Positions 17,660-26,045 of a stretch of DNA of 64,000 nt are shown one piece after another; within the stretch, counting starts at the first letter, position 1; each line of letters opens with the position of its first letter. Source of the DNA: Rhizobiaceae bacterium (GTDB lineage Bacteria; Pseudomonadota; Alphaproteobacteria; Rhizobiales; Rhizobiaceae). The translations under genes and the position numbers were made by a program. The notes beneath the pieces are model-generated. The model saw only the letters and a program-made list of their open reading frames with translations, had not been told where the DNA came from and did not search any database. The DNA is taken from positions 1 through 64,000 of the forward strand of contig JAEPMD010000004.1 of NCBI GenBank assembly GCA_017644105.1, read 5' to 3'.

Positions 17660-18115
17660 TCAGCGGAATTTTGATCCCAGCTCGCTCAATTTGACCGCCA
17701 ATTCACCCAGATTTTGCTGAATCCGCTCACGGAGCATTTCAGCGATCTGGGGATATTCGGACATCAATCTATGAAAGACATCCCGGTCGATGCGGATAAG
17801 CTCGGATGTCTCAACGGCTTTGATGGTAAATTGTCGTTCAGACGGTGCAATAAGCGCCACTTCACCCATCAAGCCACCGCGACCTAGTACACCTTGGGAC
17901 ACCGGTTCACGCTCTCCCAAGGTCCAAAATATTTCCACTTCACCAGATGCGACAACATAGGCACAATTGGCAGCATCGCCCTGACGGTAAAGTGTATCAC
18001 CTTTAATGAGGTTGCGATGATCACCGCCAAACGCCACCAGCCGCAATGCATCAACAGGCAGTTGAGAAAATAGCGGCGTATCACGTAATACACTCAGATC
18101 ATCATTTAAAGCCAT
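17660..18115 (-). CDS. Stand-alone cyclic-nucleotide-binding domain protein
   Basis: 151-aa protein consisting of one Crp/PKA-R-type cNMP-binding domain: DTPLFSQLPVDALRLVA, then the jelly-roll GDTLYRQGDAANCAYVVASG, and the phosphate-binding-cassette region GLMGEVALIAPSERQFT followed by the C-helix. There is no helix-turn-helix, so it is not a Crp/Fnr transcription factor by itself; the C-terminal 25 residues are a charged helix. The cassette reads GEVALI...R with Glu and Arg at the cAMP-contact positions, so ligand binding is plausible. It lies 32 nt downstream of cenR on the same strand and is probably cotranscribed. I recall the same pairing in Brucella (OtpR with a PKA regulatory-subunit-like protein). 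Confidence 0.85.
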   Translation of the reverse strand: MALNDDLSVLRDTPLFSQLPVDALRLVAFGGDHRNLIKGDTLYRQGDAANCAYVVASGEVEIFWTLGEREPVSQGVLGRGGLMGEVALIAPSERQFTIKAVETSELIRIDRDVFHRLMSEYPQIAEMLRERIQQNLGELAVKLSELGSKFR

Positions 18116-18147
18116 ATGGCTTAATCCCCCAATTCAAAATCAAACGC

Positions 18148-18831
18148 TTAAGGTACGAGTTTGTACCCACCACTCTCGGTGACCAAAATCTCAGCATTGG
18201 ATGGGTCTTTTTCAATTTTCTGACGCAAACGGTAAACATGCGTTTCCAAAGTGTGAGTTGTCACACCAGAATTATAACCCCACACCTTTTCCAAAATATC
18301 GTTGCGCGGCACAACTTTTTGTTCAGCACGATAGAGGAAACGGATGATTGAAGCTTCTTTTTCTGTCAGACGGATTTTGTTTTCGGCCTCATCGATCAAT
18401 ACTTTTTGACTTGGCTTAAACGTATAAGGTCCAACCACAAATGTTGCATCTTCACTTTGCTCATGCTGACGAAGCTGCGCACGAATGCGCGCCAACAAAA
18501 CAGCAAATCGGAACGGCTTTGGCACATAATCATTGGCGCCAGCTTCAAGACCCAAAATTGTATCTGAATCTGTATCATGACCAGTGAGCATAATGATCGG
18601 CGCTTTAAAGCCACCTTTACGCAATAGTTTTACCGCTTCACGACCATCCATATCCGGCAATCCAACATCCATAATCAACAAATCAAGATGATTGTCTCTG
18701 GCAGTTTTTACGCCCTTTGTCGCTGTGCTTTCCTGAATGATGAAAAACTCTTCATACAAAGAAAGTTGCTCGATGAGCGTCTCACGTAAATCATCATCAT
18801 CGTCAACGAGTAGGATTGTGCGTGCAGACAT
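18148..18831 (-). CDS. cenR: OmpR-family response regulator, CenR/OtpR-like
   Basis: 227-aa response regulator: receiver domain (VDDDDD acidic pocket, phospho-acceptor Asp55 in LLIMDVGLPDMDG, Thr in MLTGHD, Lys in VPKPF) and a C-terminal winged helix (LTEKEASIIRFLYRAEQKVV, THTLETHVYRLRQKIE). Sequence and position beside xthA and a cNMP-domain gene match the conserved alphaproteobacterial CenR (OtpR in Brucella), which controls envelope integrity and is essential in Caulobacter. No histidine kinase gene is adjacent, as is usual for CenR. The orthology call rests on recollection and synteny. The 169-nt gap to the divergent L,D-transpeptidase gene must hold both promoters. Confidence 0.8.
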   Translation of the reverse strand: MSARTILLVDDDDDLRETLIEQLSLYEEFFIIQESTATKGVKTARDNHLDLLIMDVGLPDMDGREAVKLLRKGGFKAPIIMLTGHDTDSDTILGLEAGANDYVPKPFRFAVLLARIRAQLRQHEQSEDATFVVGPYTFKPSQKVLIDEAENKIRLTEKEASIIRFLYRAEQKVVPRNDILEKVWGYNSGVTTHTLETHVYRLRQKIEKDPSNAEILVTESGGYKLVP

Positions 18832-19000
18832 GAATTATTCCTTTTTCCTTGTTACGGCGAACTTATTATAGAACACCAGAATTGGCAAAGAGTTAGTTCT
18901 ATTCTCCAATACCAAATCTTTTATCAATTGGCCTTAGTTAAGAATCGTGGCAATTTGTTGGACATGTCCAGATCCTTTTTCAACCCAGTAACGTTAAACC

Positions 19001-19552
19001 ATGCACCTCGCTAGTAAATCTCGATCACATAATGGTGTAAATCACGTCATCGTGAGACCCAAACCAGGTGTAAAAACCCAATGCCTAGTTAGGGTGGGCA
19101 ATATAACATTTCAAGGCGCATGGGGTCGTTCTGGCCGGACTATATTTAAGCGCGAAGGAGATGGTGCAACACCAATAAAATCAATGTCTTGCCTATCAGG
19201 ATATTATAAATATCACCGCCGTTTTCGCGCACGATCTAAGCTGCCAATGAGACCGATATCGACGAATTTAGGATGGTGTGATGAAAGTGATCACGCCTGT
19301 TACAATCAAGCGGTCAAACTGCCCTTTTCATCCTCACACGAAACAATGCTGAGAAACGATATTCTTTATGATTTTGTGATTGTGCTTGATTGGAATATCA
19401 AATCCCGCAAACGAAATTGCGGCAGTGCGATATTCTTTCATGTGGCAAAACCTGGCTATCCACCCACGCAAGGATGCATCGCCATTTGTCGACAAGATAT
19501 GATCCGCATGCTGCCGCTTATTGGAAAAAACACGATTGTTGAAGTGGCTTAA
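19001..19552 (+). CDS. L,D-transpeptidase (YkuD) family protein
   Basis: 183-aa protein with a YkuD-type catalytic block: FFHVAKPGYPPTQGCIAI carries the His and Cys of the HxnSxGC motif, with Thr where Ser is more usual. The upstream PGVKTQCLVRVGNITFQGAWG and GDGATPIKSMSC segments form the start of the domain (Ala/Gly-rich lipid-free fold). L,D-transpeptidases make 3-3 peptidoglycan cross-links or attach proteins to the wall. Unlike most, it shows no clear signal peptide, so export or the annotated start is doubtful. It is divergent from cenR, an envelope regulator, and its stop abuts that of the DUF1761 gene with no gap. Confidence 0.82.
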   Translation: MHLASKSRSHNGVNHVIVRPKPGVKTQCLVRVGNITFQGAWGRSGRTIFKREGDGATPIKSMSCLSGYYKYHRRFRARSKLPMRPISTNLGWCDESDHACYNQAVKLPFSSSHETMLRNDILYDFVIVLDWNIKSRKRNCGSAIFFHVAKPGYPPTQGCIAICRQDMIRMLPLIGKNTIVEVA

Positions 19553-19963
19553 CTAGACGCCAAACCAGCCGATAACACTTCCCATGGCACATGCAACGAG
19601 CAGCCAGTGAAGCCCATCAATGATCGTTAAATCCCAACCAAAATCCTGATATCTATGGTTGATGGTCATGGTCGGCATAATGATACCAAGCCAGAGGAAG
19701 AAGCCTGAGATAAAGCCATTGGACAAAGTGACCTGCCCCTCTCCCAAATGTCCGACAACACCAGCAATCATAAATGCCAAAACAAGCTGACAAACAAATG
19801 TAATGGCAAACAAGCTGGGCTTCATATTGGGCTCTTGGTCCTCAGGTATCTTAACCGCTTTCATCCATTGTTTGGCCAAAGTGCTGTAAAAAACCGCGCC
19901 AATAACAAAGGCTACAATGGTCGCCGCGATAATTGCGATATAATTTATTCCATCAAATTGCAT
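19553..19963 (-). CDS. DUF1761 family membrane protein
   Basis: 136-aa integral membrane protein with four predicted helices (YIAIIAATIVAFVIGAVFY; LFAITFVCQLVLAFMIAGVV; FISGFFLWLGIIMPT; LLVACAMGSVIGWFG). The FYSTLAKQWMKA segment after helix 1 and the overall layout match DUF1761, a family of unknown function. The start was placed at the ATG behind a strong GGAGGG; an upstream ATG (19981) would have that SD inside its own coding sequence. Nothing in the neighbourhood suggests a partner: it is convergent with the L,D-transpeptidase gene with zero spacing. Confidence 0.82.
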   Translation of the reverse strand: MQFDGINYIAIIAATIVAFVIGAVFYSTLAKQWMKAVKIPEDQEPNMKPSLFAITFVCQLVLAFMIAGVVGHLGEGQVTLSNGFISGFFLWLGIIMPTMTINHRYQDFGWDLTIIDGLHWLLVACAMGSVIGWFGV

Positions 19964-20070
19964 GTCTAACCCTCCATTCATGGATAGGGCTAAATTAGAT
20001 CAATTTTCAATGAAATTGAATAACTAAGTTCTATTCATGCCAAAATTGCATAAACAAAATTTCTGCAGCG

Positions 20071-20499
20071 CTACATTGGCGGGTTGGCCAATTCACCCAT
20101 GCGGCAGACTTCGAGATATTCCTTTTCGGTCACTGGCTGAACAGATAGGCGCATTGAAGTCACCAAAGACATTTGCGCTAAAGCCTCATTGGCTTTCACG
20201 TCCTTTAGCGTGACAGGCTTTGGCATATCGCACACGGCTTTGATGTCCACGCAATCCCAGCGCTCGTCATCTGTTGTAGAATCTGGATGCGACAGGGCAC
20301 AGACTTCCACAATACCAACGACTTCTAAGCCTTCATTTGAATGATAGAAAAAGCCTTTATCGCCTAATTTCATCGAGCGCATATTATTGCGCGCTTGGTA
20401 ATTGCGAATGCCATCCCACTCTTCACCAGCCTCACCCTTTGCTTTTTGCATGTCCCAAGACCATTTGAACGGTTCGGATTTAAATAGCCAAAATGCCAT
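20071..20499 (-). CDS. EVE-domain (ThyN1-like) protein
   Basis: 142-aa single EVE domain of the PUA/YTH superfamily, whose members bind modified bases in DNA or RNA. Diagnostic features are the N-terminal WLFKSEPFKWSW, EWDGIRNYQARNNMRSM and GDKGFFYHSNEGLEVVGIVEV, which hold the aromatic cage residues. The start is the ATG with SD GGAGG inside the 3' end of the YciI gene, 5 nt after its stop; the longer frame to 20532 overlaps that gene and lacks an SD. It is the last gene of a tsaD-gpsA-YciI-EVE series. EVE proteins outside defence islands are common housekeeping genes in rhizobia; no restriction partner is nearby. Confidence 0.92.
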   Translation of the reverse strand: MAFWLFKSEPFKWSWDMQKAKGEAGEEWDGIRNYQARNNMRSMKLGDKGFFYHSNEGLEVVGIVEVCALSHPDSTTDDERWDCVDIKAVCDMPKPVTLKDVKANEALAQMSLVTSMRLSVQPVTEKEYLEVCRMGELANPPM

Positions 20500-20504
20500 A
20501 TTCT

Positions 20505-20798
20505 TTATGCCTCCGGTGCGTGGAAAATCCATGTGTAAGGTTTGATGTCGACCTTTTCGAATAGTCCCGCATGCGCATAAGGGTCCTGCGCGGCAATCTC
20601 TTCAGCTTCTTTCTTGCTGTCCAGCTCTAAAATGATCAGGCTACCGCATGGCTTTTCATCGTCATCCAACAAAGGCCCGGCAGCTTTAACGATCCCCTTT
20701 GCATCAAGGTCTTTTAAAAACGCCACATGATCGGGACGCGTATCCATCCGAACCTGCAAAGCACCTGGTTTGTCATGACACATAAGGGCAAAATACAT
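20505..20798 (-). CDS. YciI family protein
   Basis: 97-aa ferredoxin-like alpha/beta protein. It shows the YciI pattern: MYFALMCHDKPGA, RPDHVAFLKDLDAKGIVKAAGP with the conserved His/Asp pair, and a C-terminal EEIAAQDPYAHAGLFEKVDIKPY. YciI proteins are small dimeric putative enzymes without an agreed function. It lies between gpsA (14 nt upstream) and the EVE gene (5 nt downstream) and is likely cotranscribed. This YciI-EVE pairing next to gpsA is, as I recall, conserved in rhizobia. Confidence 0.92.
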   Translation of the reverse strand: MYFALMCHDKPGALQVRMDTRPDHVAFLKDLDAKGIVKAAGPLLDDDEKPCGSLIILELDSKKEAEEIAAQDPYAHAGLFEKVDIKPYTWIFHAPEA

Positions 20799-20812
20799 TT
20801 GATAAACTCCGA

Positions 20813-21811
20813 TTATTCTTGTTCCTGACGCAAAGGACGCGCCAAAAGCTCTTGGATTGCTTGCGCTACATCTAGCCGACCTTCGATAATATCCGCAACC
20901 GAATTTGTGATAGGTAAGATAATATTTTCGCGATTGCTCAGGGCGCGCGCGGCAATCGCAGCATTCGCACCTTCAACAAGCGGCTTGTCGGGACCAACGA
21001 GACTTTCAGAGGATGCTCCTTTGCCAAGCTCAATTCCAAAACGATAATTGCGCGATTGCGCGCTCGTAGCCGTGAGCACCAAATCCCCAAGACCTGATAG
21101 ACCGGAGGCCGTTTCAGACTTACCACCCATAAAAGAAATATATCTCGACAATTCCGCCAAGCCCCGCGCAATCACTGAAGCACGCGCACTTTCACCAAGC
21201 CCCGCGCCCATGACAATGCCAGACGCAATTGCCAGGACATTTTTTAATGCGCCACCAGTTTGCACTCCAATTAAATCATCACTGCCATAAAGCCGGAACG
21301 TTTGACGCGACAATGCCTTGGAGATTTTCTGTGCGAGTGCCTTATTTTCTGCCGCCAGCGTCATTGCAGTTGGCAGACCTTTCGCAATATCAGACGCAAA
21401 TCCAGGGCCGGACAGCACAGCAATATCCTGATCTGGCAATACATCCTGCACGCATCGGCTCATCAAACCACCCGTTCCCTTATCAAACCCCTTCGAGCAA
21501 ATGACAAAAGGCGTGGTCTTTTTAAGATGAGGTTTAATCTGTTTCGCAAATTCAATTTGAGCGCCCGTTGGCACAACGGAGAGTAGGATATCAGCCTCTT
21601 CAACACAGCGCTCATCACTTGTAATTTTCAAGCCATCCGGCACTTTTACATCGGGCAACCGCGTTTTGTTAATGCGCGAAATTTGCATATCTGCCGCATG
21701 ATCAGCATTGCGCATTAATAGCGTGATATCAGCGTTTTGGTCAGCGGACATAACAATGGCCAAACCAGTACCAAATGCACCACCACCTGCGACAACAATC
21801 TTCTCGCCCAT
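20813..21811 (-). CDS. gpsA: Glycerol-3-phosphate dehydrogenase [NAD(P)+]
   Basis: 332-aa cytosolic enzyme making sn-glycerol 3-phosphate from dihydroxyacetone phosphate for phospholipid synthesis. Rossmann motif GGGAFGTGLA at the N-terminus, LSGPGFASDIAKGLPTA, and the catalytic-lysine block GALKNVLAIASG are diagnostic; the C-terminal domain has the SGLSGLGDLVLTATSAQSRN motif. The sequence GTGATG straddles the tsaD stop: starting at ATG (21811) gives a 1-nt overlap and starting at GTG (21814) a 4-nt overlap; both use the same AGGAG. Either way it is translationally coupled to tsaD. Confidence 0.96.
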   Translation of the reverse strand: MGEKIVVAGGGAFGTGLAIVMSADQNADITLLMRNADHAADMQISRINKTRLPDVKVPDGLKITSDERCVEEADILLSVVPTGAQIEFAKQIKPHLKKTTPFVICSKGFDKGTGGLMSRCVQDVLPDQDIAVLSGPGFASDIAKGLPTAMTLAAENKALAQKISKALSRQTFRLYGSDDLIGVQTGGALKNVLAIASGIVMGAGLGESARASVIARGLAELSRYISFMGGKSETASGLSGLGDLVLTATSAQSRNYRFGIELGKGASSESLVGPDKPLVEGANAAIAARALSNRENIILPITNSVADIIEGRLDVAQAIQELLARPLRQEQE

Positions 21812-22926
21812 CACGCTTTTGCTCCTCGTTTACCGGATCCAACTTTCGATGCAGCACCTTCATCAAGCGGCCATCGAGATCGTGGCGCAACATCTAATGC
21901 ATCAGCTTCAAATCCATGCGCCATCCGTTCAAGCGCGGCCCAGGCAATCATCGCGGCATTATCCGTGCAAAGATGATGTGGCGGGGCGACAAATTTTACC
22001 TCATACTCATCACATAAAGACTTGAGCAATGCTTGGATTTGTTTATTCGCGGCAACACCCCCAGCCACAACAAGGGCTGGTTCTGCAGGCAGATTATCGA
22101 GTTCTGAATAACGTTTTAATGCGCGAGATATCCGATCACGCAACGTTGCTGTGACTGATTTTTGAAAACCGGCGCAGATATCGCTGACATCCTGCTCAGC
22201 CAAAGGCTGGATGTTGGTCGCCGCTTGACGGACGGCCGTTTTCAAGCCGGAAAACGAGAAATCCAAACTTTTATGACCACGCATGGGCACAGGCAAATCA
22301 AACCGGTTCTCATCACCTTGTAACGCAGCTTTTTCAACCGCTGGACCACCGGGATATGGTAGACTGAGCAGTTTCGCTGTCTTGTCGAAAGCCTCACCCA
22401 AAGCATCATCAATCGTTGTACCCCAACGCTGATAATTATCAACACCCTCAACAAGAATAAGTTGGGTATGCCCACCCGAGACCAAAAGCAACAAATAGGG
22501 AAATTCCAGTTGATCTGTGAGGCGCGCGGTCAGAGCATGACCTTCAAGATGGTTGATTGCATAAAGCGGCTTATGTTTTACCATCGCCAATGCTTTGGCC
22601 GACATGAGCCCTACCATCAACCCACCGATTAGCCCCGGTCCGGACGTGGCTGCAAATGCGTCAATATCATCAAGCGTGCAGTCCGCTTTTTCCAACGCTT
22701 GCGCGATCAAGCCATCCAATTTTTCAACATGCGCCCGCGCTGCCAATTCAGGCACGACGCCGCCAAATTGAGAATGCTCATCAATCTGAGAATAGACCAT
22801 GTCGCTATGAATAACCGAGCTTCCATCTTCTAAGCGCGTGACAACAGCGGCAGCCGTTTCATCACAACTTGTCTCAATTCCCAATATTTTGAATTGTTCT
22901 AAGTTTTTTATCGGCTTTTTCGACAT
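21811..22926 (-). CDS. tsaD: tRNA N6-threonylcarbamoyladenosine transferase TsaD
   Basis: 371-aa ASKHA-fold enzyme that transfers the threonylcarbamoyl group to A37 of ANN-decoding tRNAs together with TsaB and TsaE. Start at ATG 22926 gives MSKKPIKN before [15 protein letters not shown]; the open frame continues 60 codons further upstream into the divergent hemC and is not family sequence there. The metal-binding HxxxH is in NHLEGH (His126, His130), with [12 protein letters not shown] and [12 protein letters not shown] completing the nucleotide site. It heads the tsaD-gpsA-YciI-EVE run and is divergent from hemC with 68 nt between start codons. Confidence 0.96.
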   Translation of the reverse strand: MSKKPIKNLEQFKILGIETSCDETAAAVVTRLEDGSSVIHSDMVYSQIDEHSQFGGVVPELAARAHVEKLDGLIAQALEKADCTLDDIDAFAATSGPGLIGGLMVGLMSAKALAMVKHKPLYAINHLEGHALTARLTDQLEFPYLLLLVSGGHTQLILVEGVDNYQRWGTTIDDALGEAFDKTAKLLSLPYPGGPAVEKAALQGDENRFDLPVPMRGHKSLDFSFSGLKTAVRQAATNIQPLAEQDVSDICAGFQKSVTATLRDRISRALKRYSELDNLPAEPALVVAGGVAANKQIQALLKSLCDEYEVKFVAPPHHLCTDNAAMIAWAALERMAHGFEADALDVAPRSRWPLDEGAASKVGSGKRGAKA

Positions 22927-22994
22927 AGATGGTTTCCAACAAATACACTTTGGCTTAAAGCCATATATGGTCAGGTAGCAACGGAAACTCCAGG

Positions 22995-23924
22995 ATGCAA
23001 ACAAAACCTTTTCAAATCGGCACGCGAGGCAGCCCATTAGCACTTTATCAAGCCCATGAAGTGCGTGATCGCCTGATGAAGGCGCATGATCTGCCGATGG
23101 AGGCATTTGAAATCGTGGTACTTTCCACCAAAGGCGACCGCATCACAAATAAGGCATTGTCCGAAATTGGCGGAAAAGGCCTCTTTACGCTCGAGCTTGA
23201 GGAAAAACTGCACGATGGCTCGCTTGATTTTGCTGTGCATTCGTCCAAAGACATGGCAACGAAACTGCCAGATGGACTATACATATCGGCATTCCTTCCG
23301 CGCGAAGACGTGCGCGATGCCTTTATCGGGGGCGCTGCGCCGACAATCGAAGAACTGCCTGAAAACGCATTGATTGGCTCGTCGTCATTAAGACGTCAGG
23401 CGCTAATTCGGCGAATGCGCCCTGATTTGCGTGTTACAATTTTCAGAGGCTTGGTGGAAACAAGATTGCGCAAACTCGAAGAAGGGCAAGTGGATGCGAC
23501 CCTGCTTGCCTATGCTGGGATGAAGCGTCTTGGCATTGAAGACAAAGCAACAGAAGTTTTAGACCTTTCAAGATTTCTCACAGCTCCTGGGCAAGGTGCG
23601 ATCTGCGTCGAAAGTCGAATTGGCGATCAGAAAATCGATGATTTATTGGCACCGATTAATCACAAACCGACCGAAACCGCTCTTTTATGCGAACGGGCCT
23701 TTTTAAGAGCATTGGACGGCTCGTGTCGCACACCCATTGCGGGCTATGCGACATTGGACGACGATAAAGTGAATTTCTCAGGGATGATTCTCACTCCTGA
23801 CGGCCGAACCGTTTACGATATTCAATCAAGCGGTTCAGCATCCGAAGCAGCTGATCTCGGCAAAAAAGCTGGCGACACATTGCGCGGGCAAGCCGGTACA
23901 TCCTTCTTTGACGGTTGGGGCTGA
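22995..23924 (+). CDS. hemC: Porphobilinogen deaminase (hydroxymethylbilane synthase)
   Basis: 309-aa enzyme joining four porphobilinogen units into hydroxymethylbilane for heme and corrinoid synthesis. It opens [13 protein letters not shown] and carries [20 protein letters not shown] and [12 protein letters not shown], with the catalytic Asp region in [20 protein letters not shown]. The dipyrromethane cofactor cysteine is Cys244 in [11 protein letters not shown]. First gene of the plus-strand hemC-hemD-mic60-hemY run; hemD starts 6 nt after its stop. The short shared region with tsaD contains a perfect CCATATATGG palindrome at 22961-22970. Confidence 0.96.
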   Translation: MQTKPFQIGTRGSPLALYQAHEVRDRLMKAHDLPMEAFEIVVLSTKGDRITNKALSEIGGKGLFTLELEEKLHDGSLDFAVHSSKDMATKLPDGLYISAFLPREDVRDAFIGGAAPTIEELPENALIGSSSLRRQALIRRMRPDLRVTIFRGLVETRLRKLEEGQVDATLLAYAGMKRLGIEDKATEVLDLSRFLTAPGQGAICVESRIGDQKIDDLLAPINHKPTETALLCERAFLRALDGSCRTPIAGYATLDDDKVNFSGMILTPDGRTVYDIQSSGSASEAADLGKKAGDTLRGQAGTSFFDGWG

Positions 23925-23930
23925 TCAATC

Positions 23931-24662
23931 GTGGCGCGGGTACTAATTTTAAGATCAGAACCCGCAGCGTCGGAAACGGCGCAAAAATTAGAAACACTTG
24001 GCCACCAACCTGTTTTACTTCCACTCAAACAATGCATCTGCGAAGAGGATATAGTTTTCCCGGCCATCGATGAACTGTCTGGATTTATCTTTACCAGCGC
24101 CAATGCCATTCGCTGTTTGAAAGACAACGCCAATATCGATCCAGCCTCACTTGCTCTGCCAACTTTTTGCGTAGGCTGTAAAACAGCTGAGATTGCCAAA
24201 GAAATCGGTTTTTCAAATATCACCATTGGTGAAGGTGGTGGCAAGGCCCTCGCAAAACAGATATTCGCACAACACAAATCCGGCAAACTCCAAACCAGCG
24301 ATAAGGCCCCTTTATATTATTTTACGCTTAAAAAACGCACTCCCGATCTCGAGCATGCGCTTGAAGGCAACGATATTTTCATCAAACCTGTCATTTCTTA
24401 TGAAATGGTCGATCAAATTTCCGATCAAAGCCTTAAAAACACCTTAGAAGATAGCCATATAGATGTTGTTCTGTTTTACGCGCAAAGTGCAGTGCGGCGT
24501 TTCTTCGCGATTGAAGATGAAATGCAGCGCAACTTGTTTACAAAACTGCGGTTTGGGTGTTTAAGCAAAGAGATAGCGGGCGCTATTCCAAAGCAATTTG
24601 CTGACCAAATTGTCATTGCAGAAAAACCGAACGAAACACATCTTTTGGCCTGTATTGGCTGA
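23931..24662 (+). CDS. hemD: Uroporphyrinogen-III synthase
   Basis: 243-aa HemD-fold protein that inverts ring D and cyclises hydroxymethylbilane. The family is poorly conserved; support comes from the N-terminal VLILRSEPAASETAQKLETLGH, the SGFIFTSANAIRCL segment with the conserved TSANA, VGCKTAEIAKEIGF, and the late DVVLFYAQSAVRRFF (F-x-S-x-S/A region), plus position directly behind hemC. The start codon is GTG with a GGGG SD about 10 nt upstream. Full length. The next gene, mic60, starts 64 nt on. Confidence 0.92.
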   Translation: MARVLILRSEPAASETAQKLETLGHQPVLLPLKQCICEEDIVFPAIDELSGFIFTSANAIRCLKDNANIDPASLALPTFCVGCKTAEIAKEIGFSNITIGEGGGKALAKQIFAQHKSGKLQTSDKAPLYYFTLKKRTPDLEHALEGNDIFIKPVISYEMVDQISDQSLKNTLEDSHIDVVLFYAQSAVRRFFAIEDEMQRNLFTKLRFGCLSKEIAGAIPKQFADQIVIAEKPNETHLLACIG

Positions 24663-24726
24663 TAGAATTATACTAAATTACAAGTCAAAGTTATTCCTGC
24701 TTTGATATTTTATGAGATAATACAAC

Positions 24727-26034
24727 ATGGTCAAAACACCTCGACACTCCAAACCGACAGATGAAGGCAAAACAATTGATCTGGATTCCAAGGACGTGAC
24801 GAAAGTCGACGCGGAAAATTTGGATAACGAGACGAAAGACACATCGAACGAAGCAAAGCCTGATCAGAAATCCTCAGATGAAAAAACTGCAAGTTCTGAG
24901 ACCAAAAATGATGTTCAGAAAGACACGACTAAAGGTTCATCTTCGCCGGTTACAGCTGGTGTCATCGGCGCTGTGATAGCGCTTGCAGGTGGGGCCGGAC
25001 TTCAATGGGCCGGAATATTGCCATCGGCACAAAATTCAGCGCCTCAAATCAGCGCTGAAATTTCAGAAAAAATTAGCGGTCTGGAGCAGAGCTTAACTGC
25101 GCTCGATACGAGATTTTCGGAACAGTCTACATCTGATTCAGCATCACTCATGGGTAGCCTGTCCGCTGTAACCTCTCGTATTGATGCACTCGAAACCCTT
25201 GTTCAAAACGACAATTCCGGCGCGCTTGAAGCCATCAGCACTATTAATTCGCGCCTTGATGAGCTCTCTGCTCAGATCATAACATTGGAACAAACACCCA
25301 CCCTTACTTCGGAAAACGGTGTTGCGCTTCCCGATGGCTTACAAGACGAGATTGCAAATCTGGTCGCCTTAAGCGCCGCCCAGGCCATTGAGATCAATAA
25401 TCTTAAAGCCTTGATAGAAGCGACAGCCCAAGCATCAACTGTCGATGAAGCTACGCAACAATCCATTGCAGACATGCAATCTCGATTGGCAAATGCGGAA
25501 GCAGCCTTGGAGAAATCGCAAGGCGATGTGCCGATCGCACTCTCACTTGCTGCTGTGACCATCAAAAACGCCATTGATCGCGGTGGGCGTTTTACCGTTG
25601 AACTTGATGCCTATGCCCAACTTGATGGCGATAATCCAGCTCTGCCAGAATTGCGGAAAATTGCGGATGCCGGTGTCTTGTCCCGCTCAGATTTGCTCCA
25701 ACAATTTGATACGATCGCCAACCAGATCATTGCAGCTGATAAGCCTGAAACAGCAGAGACAGACATTATGGCTCGCTTGCTCGATAGTGCAGCCAATATG
25801 GTTAAGATCCGTAAAGTTGGTGAGATCGAAGGTGATACCGCCGAAGCGATTGTTGCGCGGATGGAACAGCGCCTCATCGCCGGCGAATTGGAAAGCGCTA
25901 TGAATGAATGGCAGAAACTGCCGGATCCAAGCAAAGCGGTCTCCCAAAACTATTCTGATCAATTGCAAGCTCGTATCACTGCCGAGAAACTTGCTGATCA
26001 ACTCTTGCAGGCACGCCCTGCCACCGCAGGTTAA
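24727..26034 (+). CDS. mic60: Mitofilin/Mic60-like inner-membrane protein (COG4223)
   Basis: 435 aa: a hydrophilic Lys/Asp/Glu/Thr-rich cytoplasmic N-terminus (1-72), one transmembrane helix (about 75-97, glycine-rich), a long coiled-coil region in the periplasm (about 108-270, with repeated ISxLEQSLTALDTRF-type heptads) and a C-terminal mitofilin-like helical domain (about 270-430). Alphaproteobacterial Mic60 is the ancestor of the mitochondrial crista-junction protein and is typically encoded between hemD and hemY, as here. It bends membranes and is proposed to shape intracytoplasmic membranes and contact the BAM complex. The assignment is from architecture and synteny; the sequence itself is fast-evolving. 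Confidence 0.88.
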   Translation: MVKTPRHSKPTDEGKTIDLDSKDVTKVDAENLDNETKDTSNEAKPDQKSSDEKTASSETKNDVQKDTTKGSSSPVTAGVIGAVIALAGGAGLQWAGILPSAQNSAPQISAEISEKISGLEQSLTALDTRFSEQSTSDSASLMGSLSAVTSRIDALETLVQNDNSGALEAISTINSRLDELSAQIITLEQTPTLTSENGVALPDGLQDEIANLVALSAAQAIEINNLKALIEATAQASTVDEATQQSIADMQSRLANAEAALEKSQGDVPIALSLAAVTIKNAIDRGGRFTVELDAYAQLDGDNPALPELRKIADAGVLSRSDLLQQFDTIANQIIAADKPETAETDIMARLLDSAANMVKIRKVGEIEGDTAEAIVARMEQRLIAGELESAMNEWQKLPDPSKAVSQNYSDQLQARITAEKLADQLLQARPATAG

Positions 26035-26045
26035 GGTAAAAGCGT

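Noticed and set aside
20071-20499. EVE-domain gene as part of a restriction or defence island
   Set aside because: It sits in a tsaD-gpsA-YciI operon with no methylase, nuclease or mobile element nearby.
22927-23106. 60-residue N-terminal extension of TsaD
   Set aside because: The extra frame runs into the divergent hemC coding sequence and has no conserved residues; the ATG at 22926 gives the family start.
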